Shown here piece by piece: positions 32,333 through 39,867 of a DNA stretch of 51,259 bases. The first letter of the stretch is position 1, and every line of letters begins with the position of its first letter. This DNA comes from Christensenellaceae bacterium (lineage in GTDB: Bacteria > Bacillota > Clostridia > Christensenellales > UBA1750). The DNA lies in assembly GCA_031280685.1 (NCBI GenBank), contig JAITGM010000045.1:1-51259 (forward strand), given 5' to 3'. Position numbers and translations under genes: made by a program. The notes beneath the pieces are model-generated. The model did not search any database. It worked only from the letters and a program-made list of their open reading frames with translations, and was not told the origin of the DNA.

Positions 32333-32929
32333 TTAAACGATCCTCCAACCGCCCGAGTCCGCAAAAACCCCCTGCCCATCTTCAAGGAGGGCGAGGGCCT
32401 GACCGCTCTCGCGTTCAAAGTTCGCCATCGCTTCTAAAAACCCTTCGTACTTTTCGATGAAGCGGCTCCTGTGCGGGCAGATGCTAACCGGCGCAAGCCC
32501 GAGGCCTGAAAGATCCGTCAGGCCATAGCGGCGGTTCATCGAAGGGTCTATGCGCTCGATGTGCGCCAGGGTCTGCCCGAGGGCCAGCGCGCCGCCGCTG
32601 GAAGAGATGACCGGCCTTTCGCGCCCGAAGGCTGCGATTGCGGGGCCAAGGCCGCGCTCGCGGATGATCTTGGTCAGCAAAAAAGCGTTGCCGCCCAGGA
32701 AATACAGCAGGCCGAAGGGGGCAAGATCCTTCGGCCTGGTGGATTCGAGGGGCAGGACGGCGCATTGCGCCGCGCCGAGGGCCAAAAGGGTCTCCTCGGC
32801 GGCGGGCAGCGAGCGCGCCCTGGCCTTTTGCGAGGCTTGGGCCGAGGGGATGAGCGCCGCGCGCAGCCCGCTTATGGAAGGGAAGCCTTCCGGCAGGGCG
32901 CCGATGCCGGAAGAGAGCATCAAAAGCAC
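32333..32929 (-). CDS. Peptidase S51 (dipeptidase E-like) family protein
   Basis: This type-1 glutamine-amidotransferase-like fold protein resembles cyanophycinase/dipeptidase E. The 198 residues include LLYFLGGNAFLLTKII and the presumed nucleophile elbow VISSSGGALALG, where family members usually have GxSAGA. HRSRF may supply the His. It starts with GTG 32929, four bases after the ECF gene, and ends one base before the mscL ATG, so it forms part of the same operon. Activity is uncertain given the altered elbow. Confidence 0.8.
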   Translation of the reverse strand: MLLMLSSGIGALPEGFPSISGLRAALIPSAQASQKARARSLPAAEETLLALGAAQCAVLPLESTRPKDLAPFGLLYFLGGNAFLLTKIIRERGLGPAIAAFGRERPVISSSGGALALGQTLAHIERIDPSMNRRYGLTDLSGLGLAPVSICPHRSRFIEKYEGFLEAMANFERESGQALALLEDGQGVFADSGGWRIV

Positions 32930-32933
32930 GGGT

Positions 32934-33407
32934 TTAGCGCGCCCTTAAACGATCGAGCAGCGGGCTTAAAGCAAGCGCCACCAGGATCCCTACGGCGCCC
33001 TGCGCCAGGTTGGGGAGCACCGAAGCCAAGGCTGCGGCCGGGGTGTATAAGACGCACTCAAAGGCGAAATAGCCAAGCACCATGATCAGCTCGGCCAGCG
33101 CGAAGCCCAAAAGGCGGAAGGGCAGGCCTTTGCGGATGAACTGCGCGGCGCAAAGGCCCATCAGGCCCTTGATCACCAGCGTGGCCGGGGCATAGACGCC
33201 ATAGCCAAGGAGCAAATCGGCCAGGGCGGAACCAAGCCCGCCCACCACGGCCGCAAAAGGCCCCAGCAGCACGGCCGAGCCTAGAATAAAGCCATCCCCC
33301 AGGTTTGCGTAACCAATCGCCGTCGGCAACTGAATGTACATCGTAGCCACCGCAACCAGGGCGGTAAATAACCCGCAATACACCAACCTTTTTAGCTGTT
33401 CGCTCAT
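32934..33407 (-). CDS. ECF transporter S component
   Basis: This is a small integral membrane substrate-binding component of an energy-coupling factor importer. The 157 residues have about five to six hydrophobic segments and the family features GYANLGDGFILGSAVLLGP and GGLGSALADLLLGY followed by ATLVIKGLMG. No energising EcfAA'T genes are in the window, so it would use a shared module. The substrate is unknown, and no riboswitch is evident upstream. I chose ATG 33407 (MSEQLKRLVYCG); upstream extension runs into uxaC. Confidence 0.85.
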   Translation of the reverse strand: MSEQLKRLVYCGLFTALVAVATMYIQLPTAIGYANLGDGFILGSAVLLGPFAAVVGGLGSALADLLLGYGVYAPATLVIKGLMGLCAAQFIRKGLPFRLLGFALAELIMVLGYFAFECVLYTPAAALASVLPNLAQGAVGILVALALSPLLDRLRAR

Positions 33408-33438
33408 GAAGAACACGCCCTTTTTCTTTATTTGACGC

Positions 33439-34836
33439 TTAAAGCGCGAAGAAGCGCTTGGCGTTGCCGTATGAAAGATCGCGCACCAGACCCCCGAGCG
33501 CCGCGTAGTCCGCAAAAAGCTCGCCTTCTTCTAGCCACTTGCCCAGCAGCCGGCAGAGCAGGCGGCGGAAGTATTCGTGCCTGGTGTAGGATAAAAAGCT
33601 GCGCGAATCGGTCAGCATCCCTACAAAGCAGCCGAGCACGCCGCTTTGCGCAAAGGAGCCAAGCTGGCTTAGGATGCCCTCCTTCGTGTCGTTAAACCAC
33701 CAGGCGCTGCCGTGCTGCACCCGCATTTCCCCGCCGCCCTGGAAGGCGCCTATGATCGAATCAATGACCGCGTTATCGTTCGGGTTCAACGAATAGACGA
33801 TGGTTTTAGGCAGGCTGCCCTTTTGATCCAGCGCGTTTAAAAGGCCCGAAAGCGCAAGGGAAATATCGGGCGAAGCCATCACGTCAAAGCCCGCGTCCGG
33901 CCCAAGAAACGCGAACATCCTTTGGTTGGCGTTGCGCTGCACGCCAAAGTGCAGTTGCATCACGAGGCCTTCCTCAAATACGGCTTCGCCCAGGAACAAG
34001 AGCAGTGCGGTCTTATATTGCGCCTGCTCAAGGGCGGTTAGGGCCTCGCCGGCCAGCGCTTTTTGCAAAATCTCTTCCGCCTGCGCCTGCGTGCAGGGGG
34101 CGAAGCAGAGCGCATCCAGCCCATGGTCGCTGGAGCGGCAGCCCAGCGCCGTAAAGCGCTGCAAATGCCCGCGCAGCGCGGCCATAACCCCATTTAGGCT
34201 TGGGGCTTCTTCGCCGCAAAGCGCGTGGATATAGTCCGCAAAGCCGGGCTTTTCGATGTTCACGGCCTTATCCGGCCTAAAAGTAGGCGTGACAAGAGGC
34301 GAAAAGCCGCCCTTGCCCCTTTCGCCGGCCAAGATCCCGTGAAAGGCCAGGGAATCGAGGGGGTCGTCGGTCGTGCCGATGAATTCGACCTTCGAGCGTT
34401 CGATCAGCCCCCGCGCCGAAAAGCCCTCACCCCGCAGCATCGCGTTGCAGTGCGTGAAGACCTCGCGCGCGGTTTCCGCGTTCAAGGGGCCGTCATAGCC
34501 AAAGTAGCGTTTTAGCTCCAGATGCGACCAGTGGTAGAGCGGGTTGCCCACGGCCTTTGGCAAGACGGAGGCATAGGCCAAAAACTTTTCGTCGTCCGGC
34601 GCGGAGCCGGTAATCAGGGCCTCGTCCACCCCGGCGGCGCGCATCAGCCGCCATTTATAATGGTCGCCGCCCAGCCAAAGCGCGCTGATGCTCAAAAAGC
34701 GCGTATCTTCGGCGATTTCCTGCGGAGAAACGTGGCAATGGTAGTCCAAAACAGGCAGGCCTTCGGCGTATTCGTGATAGAGCCGCCGCGCAGCCGCCGT
34801 GTTTAAGAGGAACTCCGCGCTGATGAAGCCGGACAT
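33439..34836 (-). CDS. uxaC: Glucuronate isomerase
   Basis: UxaC interconverts D-glucuronate and D-fructuronate (and galacturonate and tagaturonate). The 465-residue protein covers the whole family, from LLNTAAARRLYHEYAEGLPV and DYHCHVSP (metal-binding His-x-His) to MRVQHGSAWWFNDTKEG and the end RRLLCRLLGKWLEEGEL. ATG 34836 is chosen because GGAGGG stands directly upstream. It is the first gene of the minus-strand operon that continues to the ECF component and mscL. The usual uxuAB/kdgK partners are not nearby. Confidence 0.96.
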   Translation of the reverse strand: MSGFISAEFLLNTAAARRLYHEYAEGLPVLDYHCHVSPQEIAEDTRFLSISALWLGGDHYKWRLMRAAGVDEALITGSAPDDEKFLAYASVLPKAVGNPLYHWSHLELKRYFGYDGPLNAETAREVFTHCNAMLRGEGFSARGLIERSKVEFIGTTDDPLDSLAFHGILAGERGKGGFSPLVTPTFRPDKAVNIEKPGFADYIHALCGEEAPSLNGVMAALRGHLQRFTALGCRSSDHGLDALCFAPCTQAQAEEILQKALAGEALTALEQAQYKTALLLFLGEAVFEEGLVMQLHFGVQRNANQRMFAFLGPDAGFDVMASPDISLALSGLLNALDQKGSLPKTIVYSLNPNDNAVIDSIIGAFQGGGEMRVQHGSAWWFNDTKEGILSQLGSFAQSGVLGCFVGMLTDSRSFLSYTRHEYFRRLLCRLLGKWLEEGELFADYAALGGLVRDLSYGNAKRFFAL

Positions 34837-34874
34837 GGGCCTTCCCTCCATAAAAACATAGTGGTTTAGTCCAT

Positions 34875-34903
34875 ATCATAGATGGCGGGAGGGTTCCTGT
34901 CAA
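34875..34903 (-). promoter_or_regulatory. Promoter of the uxaC operon
   Basis: TTGACA (34903-34898), 17-base spacer, TATGAT (34880-34875) on the minus strand. Confidence 0.8.
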
Positions 34904-34932
34904 GTAAAGGAACCGAGAGGGCGTGGCGGCGC

Positions 34933-34961
34933 TTGCGCTTTGGCGCGAGGCCTGCTATGAT
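34933..34961 (+). promoter_or_regulatory. Promoter of lrgAB
   Basis: TTGCGC (34933-34938), 17-base spacer, TATGAT (34956-34961), 26 bases before the lrgA ATG. Confidence 0.7.
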
Positions 34962-34987
34962 TGGGCAAAAACGAGGGAGGAAAGGGT

Positions 34988-35353
34988 ATGAAGTGGGCTT
35001 TGCAGGCCGCGATTATCCTTGGCTTCAGCCTTGCGGGCGAGTTTCTGCGGCTTCTTCTGCCGCTGCCCGTTCCGGCCGGCGTCTATGGGCTGCTGCTCAT
35101 GCTGGGGGCGCTGAGCCTGGGCCTTTTGAAGCTTCCGCAGATCGAGCAAACCGGGGAGTTCCTGGTTTCCATCCTGCCGCTGCTCTTCGTGCCGGCGGCC
35201 GCCGGGCTGCTGGACGCCTGGGGCGTTTTGCGGGCGATGTGGCCTGCCGCGCTGCTGGCCGTGCTGGGCCTGACGCCCCTCGTCATGGGGATCACGGGCT
35301 GGGTCGCGCAGCGCCTGATGAAAAGTGGCGAAGGGGAGGGCGGCGATGACTGA
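34988..35353 (+). CDS. lrgA: CidA/LrgA-family holin-like membrane protein
   Basis: This is a 121-residue membrane protein with four hydrophobic segments and the family features FSLAGEFLRLLLPLPVPAGVYG and LPLLFVPAAAGLL. Such proteins act with LrgB-type partners; roles in programmed lysis control and, in later work, pyruvate uptake have been proposed. ATG 34988 follows GGAGGAAAGGG. Its 3' end overlaps lrgB by 8 bases. No LytSR-type regulator is adjacent. Confidence 0.88.
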   Translation: MKWALQAAIILGFSLAGEFLRLLLPLPVPAGVYGLLLMLGALSLGLLKLPQIEQTGEFLVSILPLLFVPAAAGLLDAWGVLRAMWPAALLAVLGLTPLVMGITGWVAQRLMKSGEGEGGDD

Positions 35354-36041
35354 CTTCCTTTCGGGCGCGCCCGCCTTCGGGCTGGTGCTGAGCCTTTCCG
35401 CCTATTTGCTCGGCGATTTTGCGCGCAAAAGGCTGAAGCTGCTCTGGCTTCACCCGCTGTTGCCGGCCGTGCTGCTGGTGATCGCCGTGCTGCTCCTCAC
35501 CGGCCTGCCCTACGAAAGCTATATCGAAAGCGCGGGCCTGCTGAGCTTTCTGCTCGGCCCCGCGACGGTCTGCCTGGCCATCCCGCTCTATAAGCGGCTG
35601 CGGCTGCTCCGGCGCAACTGGAAGGCGGTGCTGGGCGGCGCGCTGGCCGGGGTACTTTCCAGCCTCTTTGGTGTTCTTTTGCTGGCCAAGCTCACGGGCC
35701 TTGGCGCCGCGGAGTACGCCAGCCTGCTGCCCAAATCGGTCACGACCGCGATCGGCGTCGGCATCGCGGCCGAGCTTGGCGGTCAGCGTGCGGTCAGCGG
35801 GGCGCTCATCATTCTGACCGGCATTTTTGGCAGCCTGAGCGCTGGGCTGGTCTGCCGGCTCTTCGGCCTGCGCGAGCCGCTGGCCAAGGGGCTTGCCATC
35901 GGCACGTCGGCGCACGCCATCGGCACGGCCAAGGCCTTTGAGATGGGGGAAACCGAGGGCGCGGTAAGCGGCCTGGCCATCGTGATTTCTGGGGTGCTTA
36001 CGGTCATCTTTGCCCCGCTCTTCGCCGGGCTGATTGGCTGA
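35346..36041 (+). CDS. lrgB: LrgB/CidB-family membrane protein
   Basis: This is the partner of LrgA, a 231-residue integral membrane protein with about seven hydrophobic segments. Family motifs are LLPKSVTTAIGVGIAAELGG (about 130-150) and a SAHAIGTAKAFEMGETEGAV region near residue 200. It overlaps lrgA and ends just before a strong bidirectional terminator. Confidence 0.92.
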   Translation: MTDFLSGAPAFGLVLSLSAYLLGDFARKRLKLLWLHPLLPAVLLVIAVLLLTGLPYESYIESAGLLSFLLGPATVCLAIPLYKRLRLLRRNWKAVLGGALAGVLSSLFGVLLLAKLTGLGAAEYASLLPKSVTTAIGVGIAAELGGQRAVSGALIILTGIFGSLSAGLVCRLFGLREPLAKGLAIGTSAHAIGTAKAFEMGETEGAVSGLAIVISGVLTVIFAPLFAGLIG

Positions 36042-36049
36042 CCGCTCCA

Positions 36050-36097
36050 AAAAGCAAAAGAGGGAGCGCCCTGCGCGGGTGCCCCCTCTTTTGCTTT
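36050..36097. terminator. Bidirectional terminator between lrgB and the ABC permease gene
   Basis: AAAAGCAAAAGAGGG (36050-36064) pairs perfectly with CCCTCTTTTGCTTTT (36083-36097); the loop contains a further G/C stem. It serves both convergent units. Confidence 0.85.
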
Positions 36098-36107
36098 TCG
36101 CGGCGTT

Positions 36108-36869
36108 TCACTCCAAATTCAGCCTGTTTTTGAGCATATAGCGCGTCACGAAGTAGAAAATCGCGCCAAAGAACCCCTCAAGGCCGATCGCCGCCCAGAG
36201 GAGCGCGCGCAGGTAGCCCACATGGTCAGCGTCGCCCCGAAACAGCCCCGCGCCGGCCATCAGGCTGTTCAGCGCCACGCCGAGCAGCTGCATGAGCGTC
36301 ATCGTGGCGAAAAACAGCCCCACGGCGGCCAGGCCGCGCCGGTTGCCCGCGAGCATGGCCAGCGCCATGCACACATAGCAAAGCAGGATGCCGAAGACCG
36401 GCGCGAGCGCGGCGAGCAGCAGAAACTGCAGCCACTCGGGCTCCTCGCCGCGAAGCAGCGCAGGGAGCGCCCCGGCGACCTCTCTAAGCGCCTGGCCGAT
36501 GTCGCGCATCGAGATCAGCAGCACCGAAAACCCGGCCACGAGCAGCCCAAGCAGGCACATCAGCAGGGCGGCGACGAGCTTGGAAAGGATCAAGGCATCG
36601 ACCGAAACCGGCAGCATGAACATCAAGTAGCCTTCATCGCCCAGCAGGCTCCTACGGAAGCGTTGCAGGGTGATCCCCAGCGTGAAGACGGCGACGCCCG
36701 CGACCAGCAGGAAGGATAGCGCGCGCCCGACCTGGAAGACGGAGCTGAACGTCTCGGGCGGCAGGGTGCCCAGCGCCCTTGCCACCAGCGAAACCAGCAA
36801 AAGCGCCGCGGCGATGGGCAAAAACAGCCTGCCGACCGCCCAAAGCTCGTATTTAAGAAGCTTACTCAT
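36108..36869 (-). CDS. ABC transporter permease
   Basis: This is a 253-residue membrane protein with about six hydrophobic segments, of the ABC-2-like permease type that pairs with YtrB-like ATPases. No recognisable substrate motif is present. Its start overlaps the ATPase stop by 4 bases. Location after a YtrA-type GntR regulator and ATPase suggests an antibiotic- or cell-envelope-stress-responsive exporter; this is inference from the family context. Confidence 0.85.
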   Translation of the reverse strand: MSKLLKYELWAVGRLFLPIAAALLLVSLVARALGTLPPETFSSVFQVGRALSFLLVAGVAVFTLGITLQRFRRSLLGDEGYLMFMLPVSVDALILSKLVAALLMCLLGLLVAGFSVLLISMRDIGQALREVAGALPALLRGEEPEWLQFLLLAALAPVFGILLCYVCMALAMLAGNRRGLAAVGLFFATMTLMQLLGVALNSLMAGAGLFRGDADHVGYLRALLWAAIGLEGFFGAIFYFVTRYMLKNRLNLE

Positions 36870-37558
36870 CGAAACACCTCCCGGAACAGCGTGTCGATCG
36901 AGCCGCCGCTGCTTTCGCGCAGGGCGTCGGCCGGGGCGAAGCGCTCAAGCCGCCCTTCCTTGAGGAAGAGCACGTCGTCGAGCAGGCCCTCTAGGTCCGA
37001 AATCAGGTGCGTGGAGATGACGACCGCCGCATCCGGCTCGTAGTTGCGCACGATGGTGCTTAAGATCACGTCCCGCGCGGCGGGATCGACCCCGCCGATG
37101 GGTTCGTCGAGCAGATAGAGTTTCGCACGCCGCGCCATCGTTAAAATTAGCTGCAACTTCTCTTTCGTTCCCTTCGAAAGCGCCCTGAGTCCGGCCCTGC
37201 GGTCGATCTCCAGGGCGTCTAGCAGCCCTTCCGCCCTCTCACGGTCGAAATCCGGGTAAAAGTCGGCAAAGAAACCAAGGGCCTGGCGCACGGTCATCCA
37301 ATCACCGAGGGCATTGCGCTCGGGCAGGTAAGAAACGAGGCGCTTGGTTTCCGCGCCCGGCCTTCGCCCGTCGATCAGGATTTCGCCGGCGCTCGGCGTT
37401 AGCAGCCCGCTGCAGAGCTTTAAAAAGGTGGTTTTGCCGCTGCCATTCGGCCCAAGGAGCCCCACGAGGCGCCCAGGCTCGATCGCGACGCTGAACTCAC
37501 GCAGCGCCGCCTTTTGCCCGAAGCGCTTGCCCAAATTCCTCGCTTCCAAGATTGCCAT
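36866..37558 (-). CDS. ABC transporter ATP-binding protein
   Basis: The 230-residue ATPase has Walker A GPNGSGKTT and Walker B LYLLDEPIGGVDP, with the switch region VVISTHLISDLE. The signature reads ALSKGTKEKLQL, a degenerate form of LSGGQ that occurs in the YtrB/EcsA-like group. It lies between the GntR gene (3-base gap) and the permease gene (4-base overlap). Confidence 0.94.
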   Translation of the reverse strand: MAILEARNLGKRFGQKAALREFSVAIEPGRLVGLLGPNGSGKTTFLKLCSGLLTPSAGEILIDGRRPGAETKRLVSYLPERNALGDWMTVRQALGFFADFYPDFDRERAEGLLDALEIDRRAGLRALSKGTKEKLQLILTMARRAKLYLLDEPIGGVDPAARDVILSTIVRNYEPDAAVVISTHLISDLEGLLDDVLFLKEGRLERFAPADALRESSGGSIDTLFREVFR

Positions 37559-37561
37559 GGC

Positions 37562-37924
37562 CTATCCCTCCTCCTGCCTCAAGATCAGCTCGGTAGCTTC
37601 CTTCACGCCGATGCCCAGCGCGCGTAGGCTGGCGAGAAAGCGCGCGATTTCGGCCTTGGCCAGCCCCTCCTTGGCGGCGTGAATCTTTGCTTCGTCCTCG
37701 GTCACGAAGCGGCCGCTCGTCCGCTGGGCAAAGAGCAGGCCCTCGCGCTCCAGATCAGCGAGCGCCCGCTGGAGCGTGTTGGGGTTCACCTGCGCTTCCT
37801 CCGCCAGCTCGCGTACCGCGGGCAGTTTGGAGCCCGGCGGGTATTCGCCAAGCACGATCCTCCCCTTGATCCGATCCTCAAGCTGAAGGTAAATCGGCCT
37901 GTCTCGGTCGAAGTTCCAGCCCAA
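37562..37924 (-). CDS. GntR-family regulator, YtrA subfamily
   Basis: This is a 120-residue repressor with an N-terminal winged helix (PIYLQLEDRIKGRIVLGEYP; VRELAEEAQVNPNTLQRALA) and only a short helical C-terminal tail, the hallmark of the YtrA group. The start is TTG 37924 (LGWNFDRDRP) with GGAGGG seven bases upstream; the longer frame to 38041 would include the promoter. It is expected to repress its own operon with the ABC transporter. Confidence 0.9.
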   Translation of the reverse strand: MGWNFDRDRPIYLQLEDRIKGRIVLGEYPPGSKLPAVRELAEEAQVNPNTLQRALADLEREGLLFAQRTSGRFVTEDEAKIHAAKEGLAKAEIARFLASLRALGIGVKEATELILRQEEG

Positions 37925-37963
37925 TGGCTCGCCCTCCCTTCGTCGGTGTGTCATTTCATTAAC

Positions 37964-37992
37964 ATAATAGGCTTTGGCTGCCGCTATGTCAA
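37964..37992 (-). promoter_or_regulatory. Promoter of the GntR-ABC operon
   Basis: TTGACA (37992-37987), 17-base spacer, TATTAT (37969-37964). The AT-rich stretch downstream to the ribosome binding site (37945-37963) is a likely operator region, but no clear dyad is visible. Confidence 0.75.
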
Positions 37993-38171
37993 CCGCCGTT
38001 TGCGAAGAACGCCTCCGCAGCTCGCTATCGGCGCAGCCCATCCCTTTCGGCCGTGCCGCTCGTGCTTCACTGTCTCAGCACTGCCGGCGCTCGCTTCGTA
38101 TCCTTCTTCGCCCTTCCCAGGGATGAATTTAAGGCAATTCTTGGCTCAAAAAACGCGATCCAGTCGCTAAA

Positions 38172-38530
38172 ATTCGACGGACCCGCCGCCAGCGGGCGGA
38201 ATTCAATTGCAGGCGGCGATCAATGGACGCAAACAGGAAGGAATCGGCGGCAATCGACGCAAGAACGCAACCTCAAGGGGCTGCGCAGCCAAGGCAAGCG
38301 ATGCTGGGTCAGCGAAGGGATTCGAGTTACGCCTGCGGGGGGCGGGCCCGGAGGCTGCAGCCTCCGGGCCAGGCGAGAGGGCGAATGCCCTCCCGCCTGG
38401 TAGCCGCGCGCAGCGCGGCGGCCCGCCCCCGGCGCGCGAGCGGAGCGAGCGCGCCCAGCGTTCTTCATTCCTCAGTAACGACGAAATGGCTACGCTGAAG
38501 GCATCCTTGTTAGAGGGGGTTCCGTAGGGG
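38172..38530 (+). repeat. Dispersed cloverleaf repeat, copy B
   Basis: The 5' module (38172-38230) matches the window-end copies: CCCGCCGCCAGCGGGCGG, then ATTCAA.TGCAGGC and AATGGACG. The middle and 3' modules match copy A, ending TTGTTAGAGGGGGTTCCG. The core 38338-38430 folds exactly as in copy A. The outer stem has 10 bp (38338-38347/38421-38430), arm 1 has 9 bp (38348-38356/38359-38367), arm 2 has 14 positions with loop GAAT (38369-38382/38387-38400), and arm 3 has 7 bp (38403-38409/38413-38419). A GGCGCGC/GCGCGCC hairpin follows. No gene is supported in 37993-38573. Confidence 0.88.
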
Positions 38531-38573
38531 GGACGGAGTTCCCCGTGCGCAGGCGCGAATGCGCCGCGCCGTG

Positions 38574-38603
38574 TTGACGTTTCTTTCCTGCAGACGGTAT
38601 AAT
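38574..38603 (+). promoter_or_regulatory. Promoter of lgt-pncB
   Basis: TTGACG (38574-38579), 18-base spacer, TATAAT (38598-38603), directly after repeat copy B. Confidence 0.78.
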
Positions 38604-38670
38604 GAGGAAGACCGGGCCGGTCGGCGGCTCTTTTTCGACTGAATCTTTAGGGAAGAAGGGGTTCTTTTCC

Positions 38671-39867
38671 ATGTTCGTTCCAAGCAATATCGCGTTCACC
38701 CTCTTTGGCAGGCCCATCTTTTGGTATGGGATTCTGATCGCCGTAGCCGTGCTGCTGGGGATCTTGCTGGCAGCGCGCGAGGCTAAGCGCCGCGGACTCG
38801 AACCGGACTCGATCTTAGACATGGCCCTGCTCGCCATTCCGCTGGCGATCGTATTCGCAAGGCTGTATTATGTCGCGTTCGAGTGGCCGCGCTATGCTTC
38901 GGATCCTTGGAGCATCCTCTATATCTGGCAAGGCGGCATCGCCGTCTATGGCAGCATCATTGGCGGCGTCATCGCGATGCTGATCTTCGCCAAATGGCGC
39001 AAGATTGGCTTTTGGACCCTGGCCGATATTGCTGTGCCCTCGCTGGCGCTGGGGCAGGCCATCGGCCGCTGGGGCAACTTTTTCAATCAAGAAGCCTATG
39101 GCAGGGCTGTTTCGGATCCCTCCCTGCAGTGGTTCCCCTTTGCGGTGTATATCCAGGCTCTCGAAAACGCGCCCGAGGGGTCTTGGCATTATGCCACGTT
39201 CTTTTACGAGTCCATGGCTTGCTTTGCCATCTTTGCGCTGCTTTATTTTGTGTTCCGCAAGCGCGTCAAGAAGGATGGCAACCTCTTTTTGATCTATTTT
39301 TTGCTTTACGGCATCGAACGGGCCTTCGTCGAGGGCCTGCGGACCGACAGTCTCTATCTCTACTTGGGCGACCTGGCCATCCGCGTTTCGCAGGCGCTCT
39401 CGATCGTGCTGGTCATCGTTTCCGCGCTGGTTCTTTACCTAAGGCACCGCAAGGCGGTCTATGAGGCAGGCGCTCTCGATCCGAGCCTGGTCATGCGCCG
39501 CAGGGAAGCGGCCGAAGCCCTGAGCGGGGAATTGAGCCCCATGGAAGACGGCGAAGAAGGGGAGGATACTGGCGTGGAGCCCGGGGAAGCGGCCGAAATC
39601 GAGGCCGAGCGGGAAGCCGAAGAGAAGGCCGAAGGCCAAATCGAGGAAATGAAGGCGGAGGAGAGTTCGCAGGAGTTCTGCGCAGAGGGCGCGCCGCCTG
39701 AAGAAGCGGAAGAGGTCAAGGCGGAGCCCATCGCGGAGCCCGGTGAGGAGGAAAAGGCCGAAGCGGCTCCCGCGGCGGAAACGGAACCCGCTCCCGAAGA
39801 GGCGCAGACCGGGGAAGTCCCCGCCCAAGAGCAAGGGATTCAGGAGGACTCCGGCGAGAATGCGTAA
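38671..39867 (+). CDS. lgt: Prolipoprotein diacylglyceryl transferase with long acidic tail
   Basis: Lgt transfers diacylglycerol from phosphatidylglycerol to the lipobox Cys of prolipoproteins. The first about 270 residues are the seven-segment membrane enzyme, with FWYGILIAVAVLLG, GGIAVYGSIIGG and the Lgt signature AIGRWGNFFNQEAYGR. The remaining about 125 residues are a Glu/Ala/Pro-rich, presumably disordered cytoplasmic tail, making it much longer than the usual 260-280. ATG 38671 has AAGGGG upstream. The stop overlaps pncB by 8 bases. The window encodes at least two lipoproteins as possible substrates. Confidence 0.95.
   Translation: MFVPSNIAFTLFGRPIFWYGILIAVAVLLGILLAAREAKRRGLEPDSILDMALLAIPLAIVFARLYYVAFEWPRYASDPWSILYIWQGGIAVYGSIIGGVIAMLIFAKWRKIGFWTLADIAVPSLALGQAIGRWGNFFNQEAYGRAVSDPSLQWFPFAVYIQALENAPEGSWHYATFFYESMACFAIFALLYFVFRKRVKKDGNLFLIYFLLYGIERAFVEGLRTDSLYLYLGDLAIRVSQALSIVLVIVSALVLYLRHRKAVYEAGALDPSLVMRRREAAEALSGELSPMEDGEEGEDTGVEPGEAAEIEAEREAEEKAEGQIEEMKAEESSQEFCAEGAPPEEAEEVKAEPIAEPGEEEKAEAAPAAETEPAPEEAQTGEVPAQEQGIQEDSGENA

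Noticed and set aside
32934..33407. Riboswitch upstream of the ECF S component
   Set aside because: Only 31 bases separate it from uxaC and no conserved aptamer-like motif is visible.
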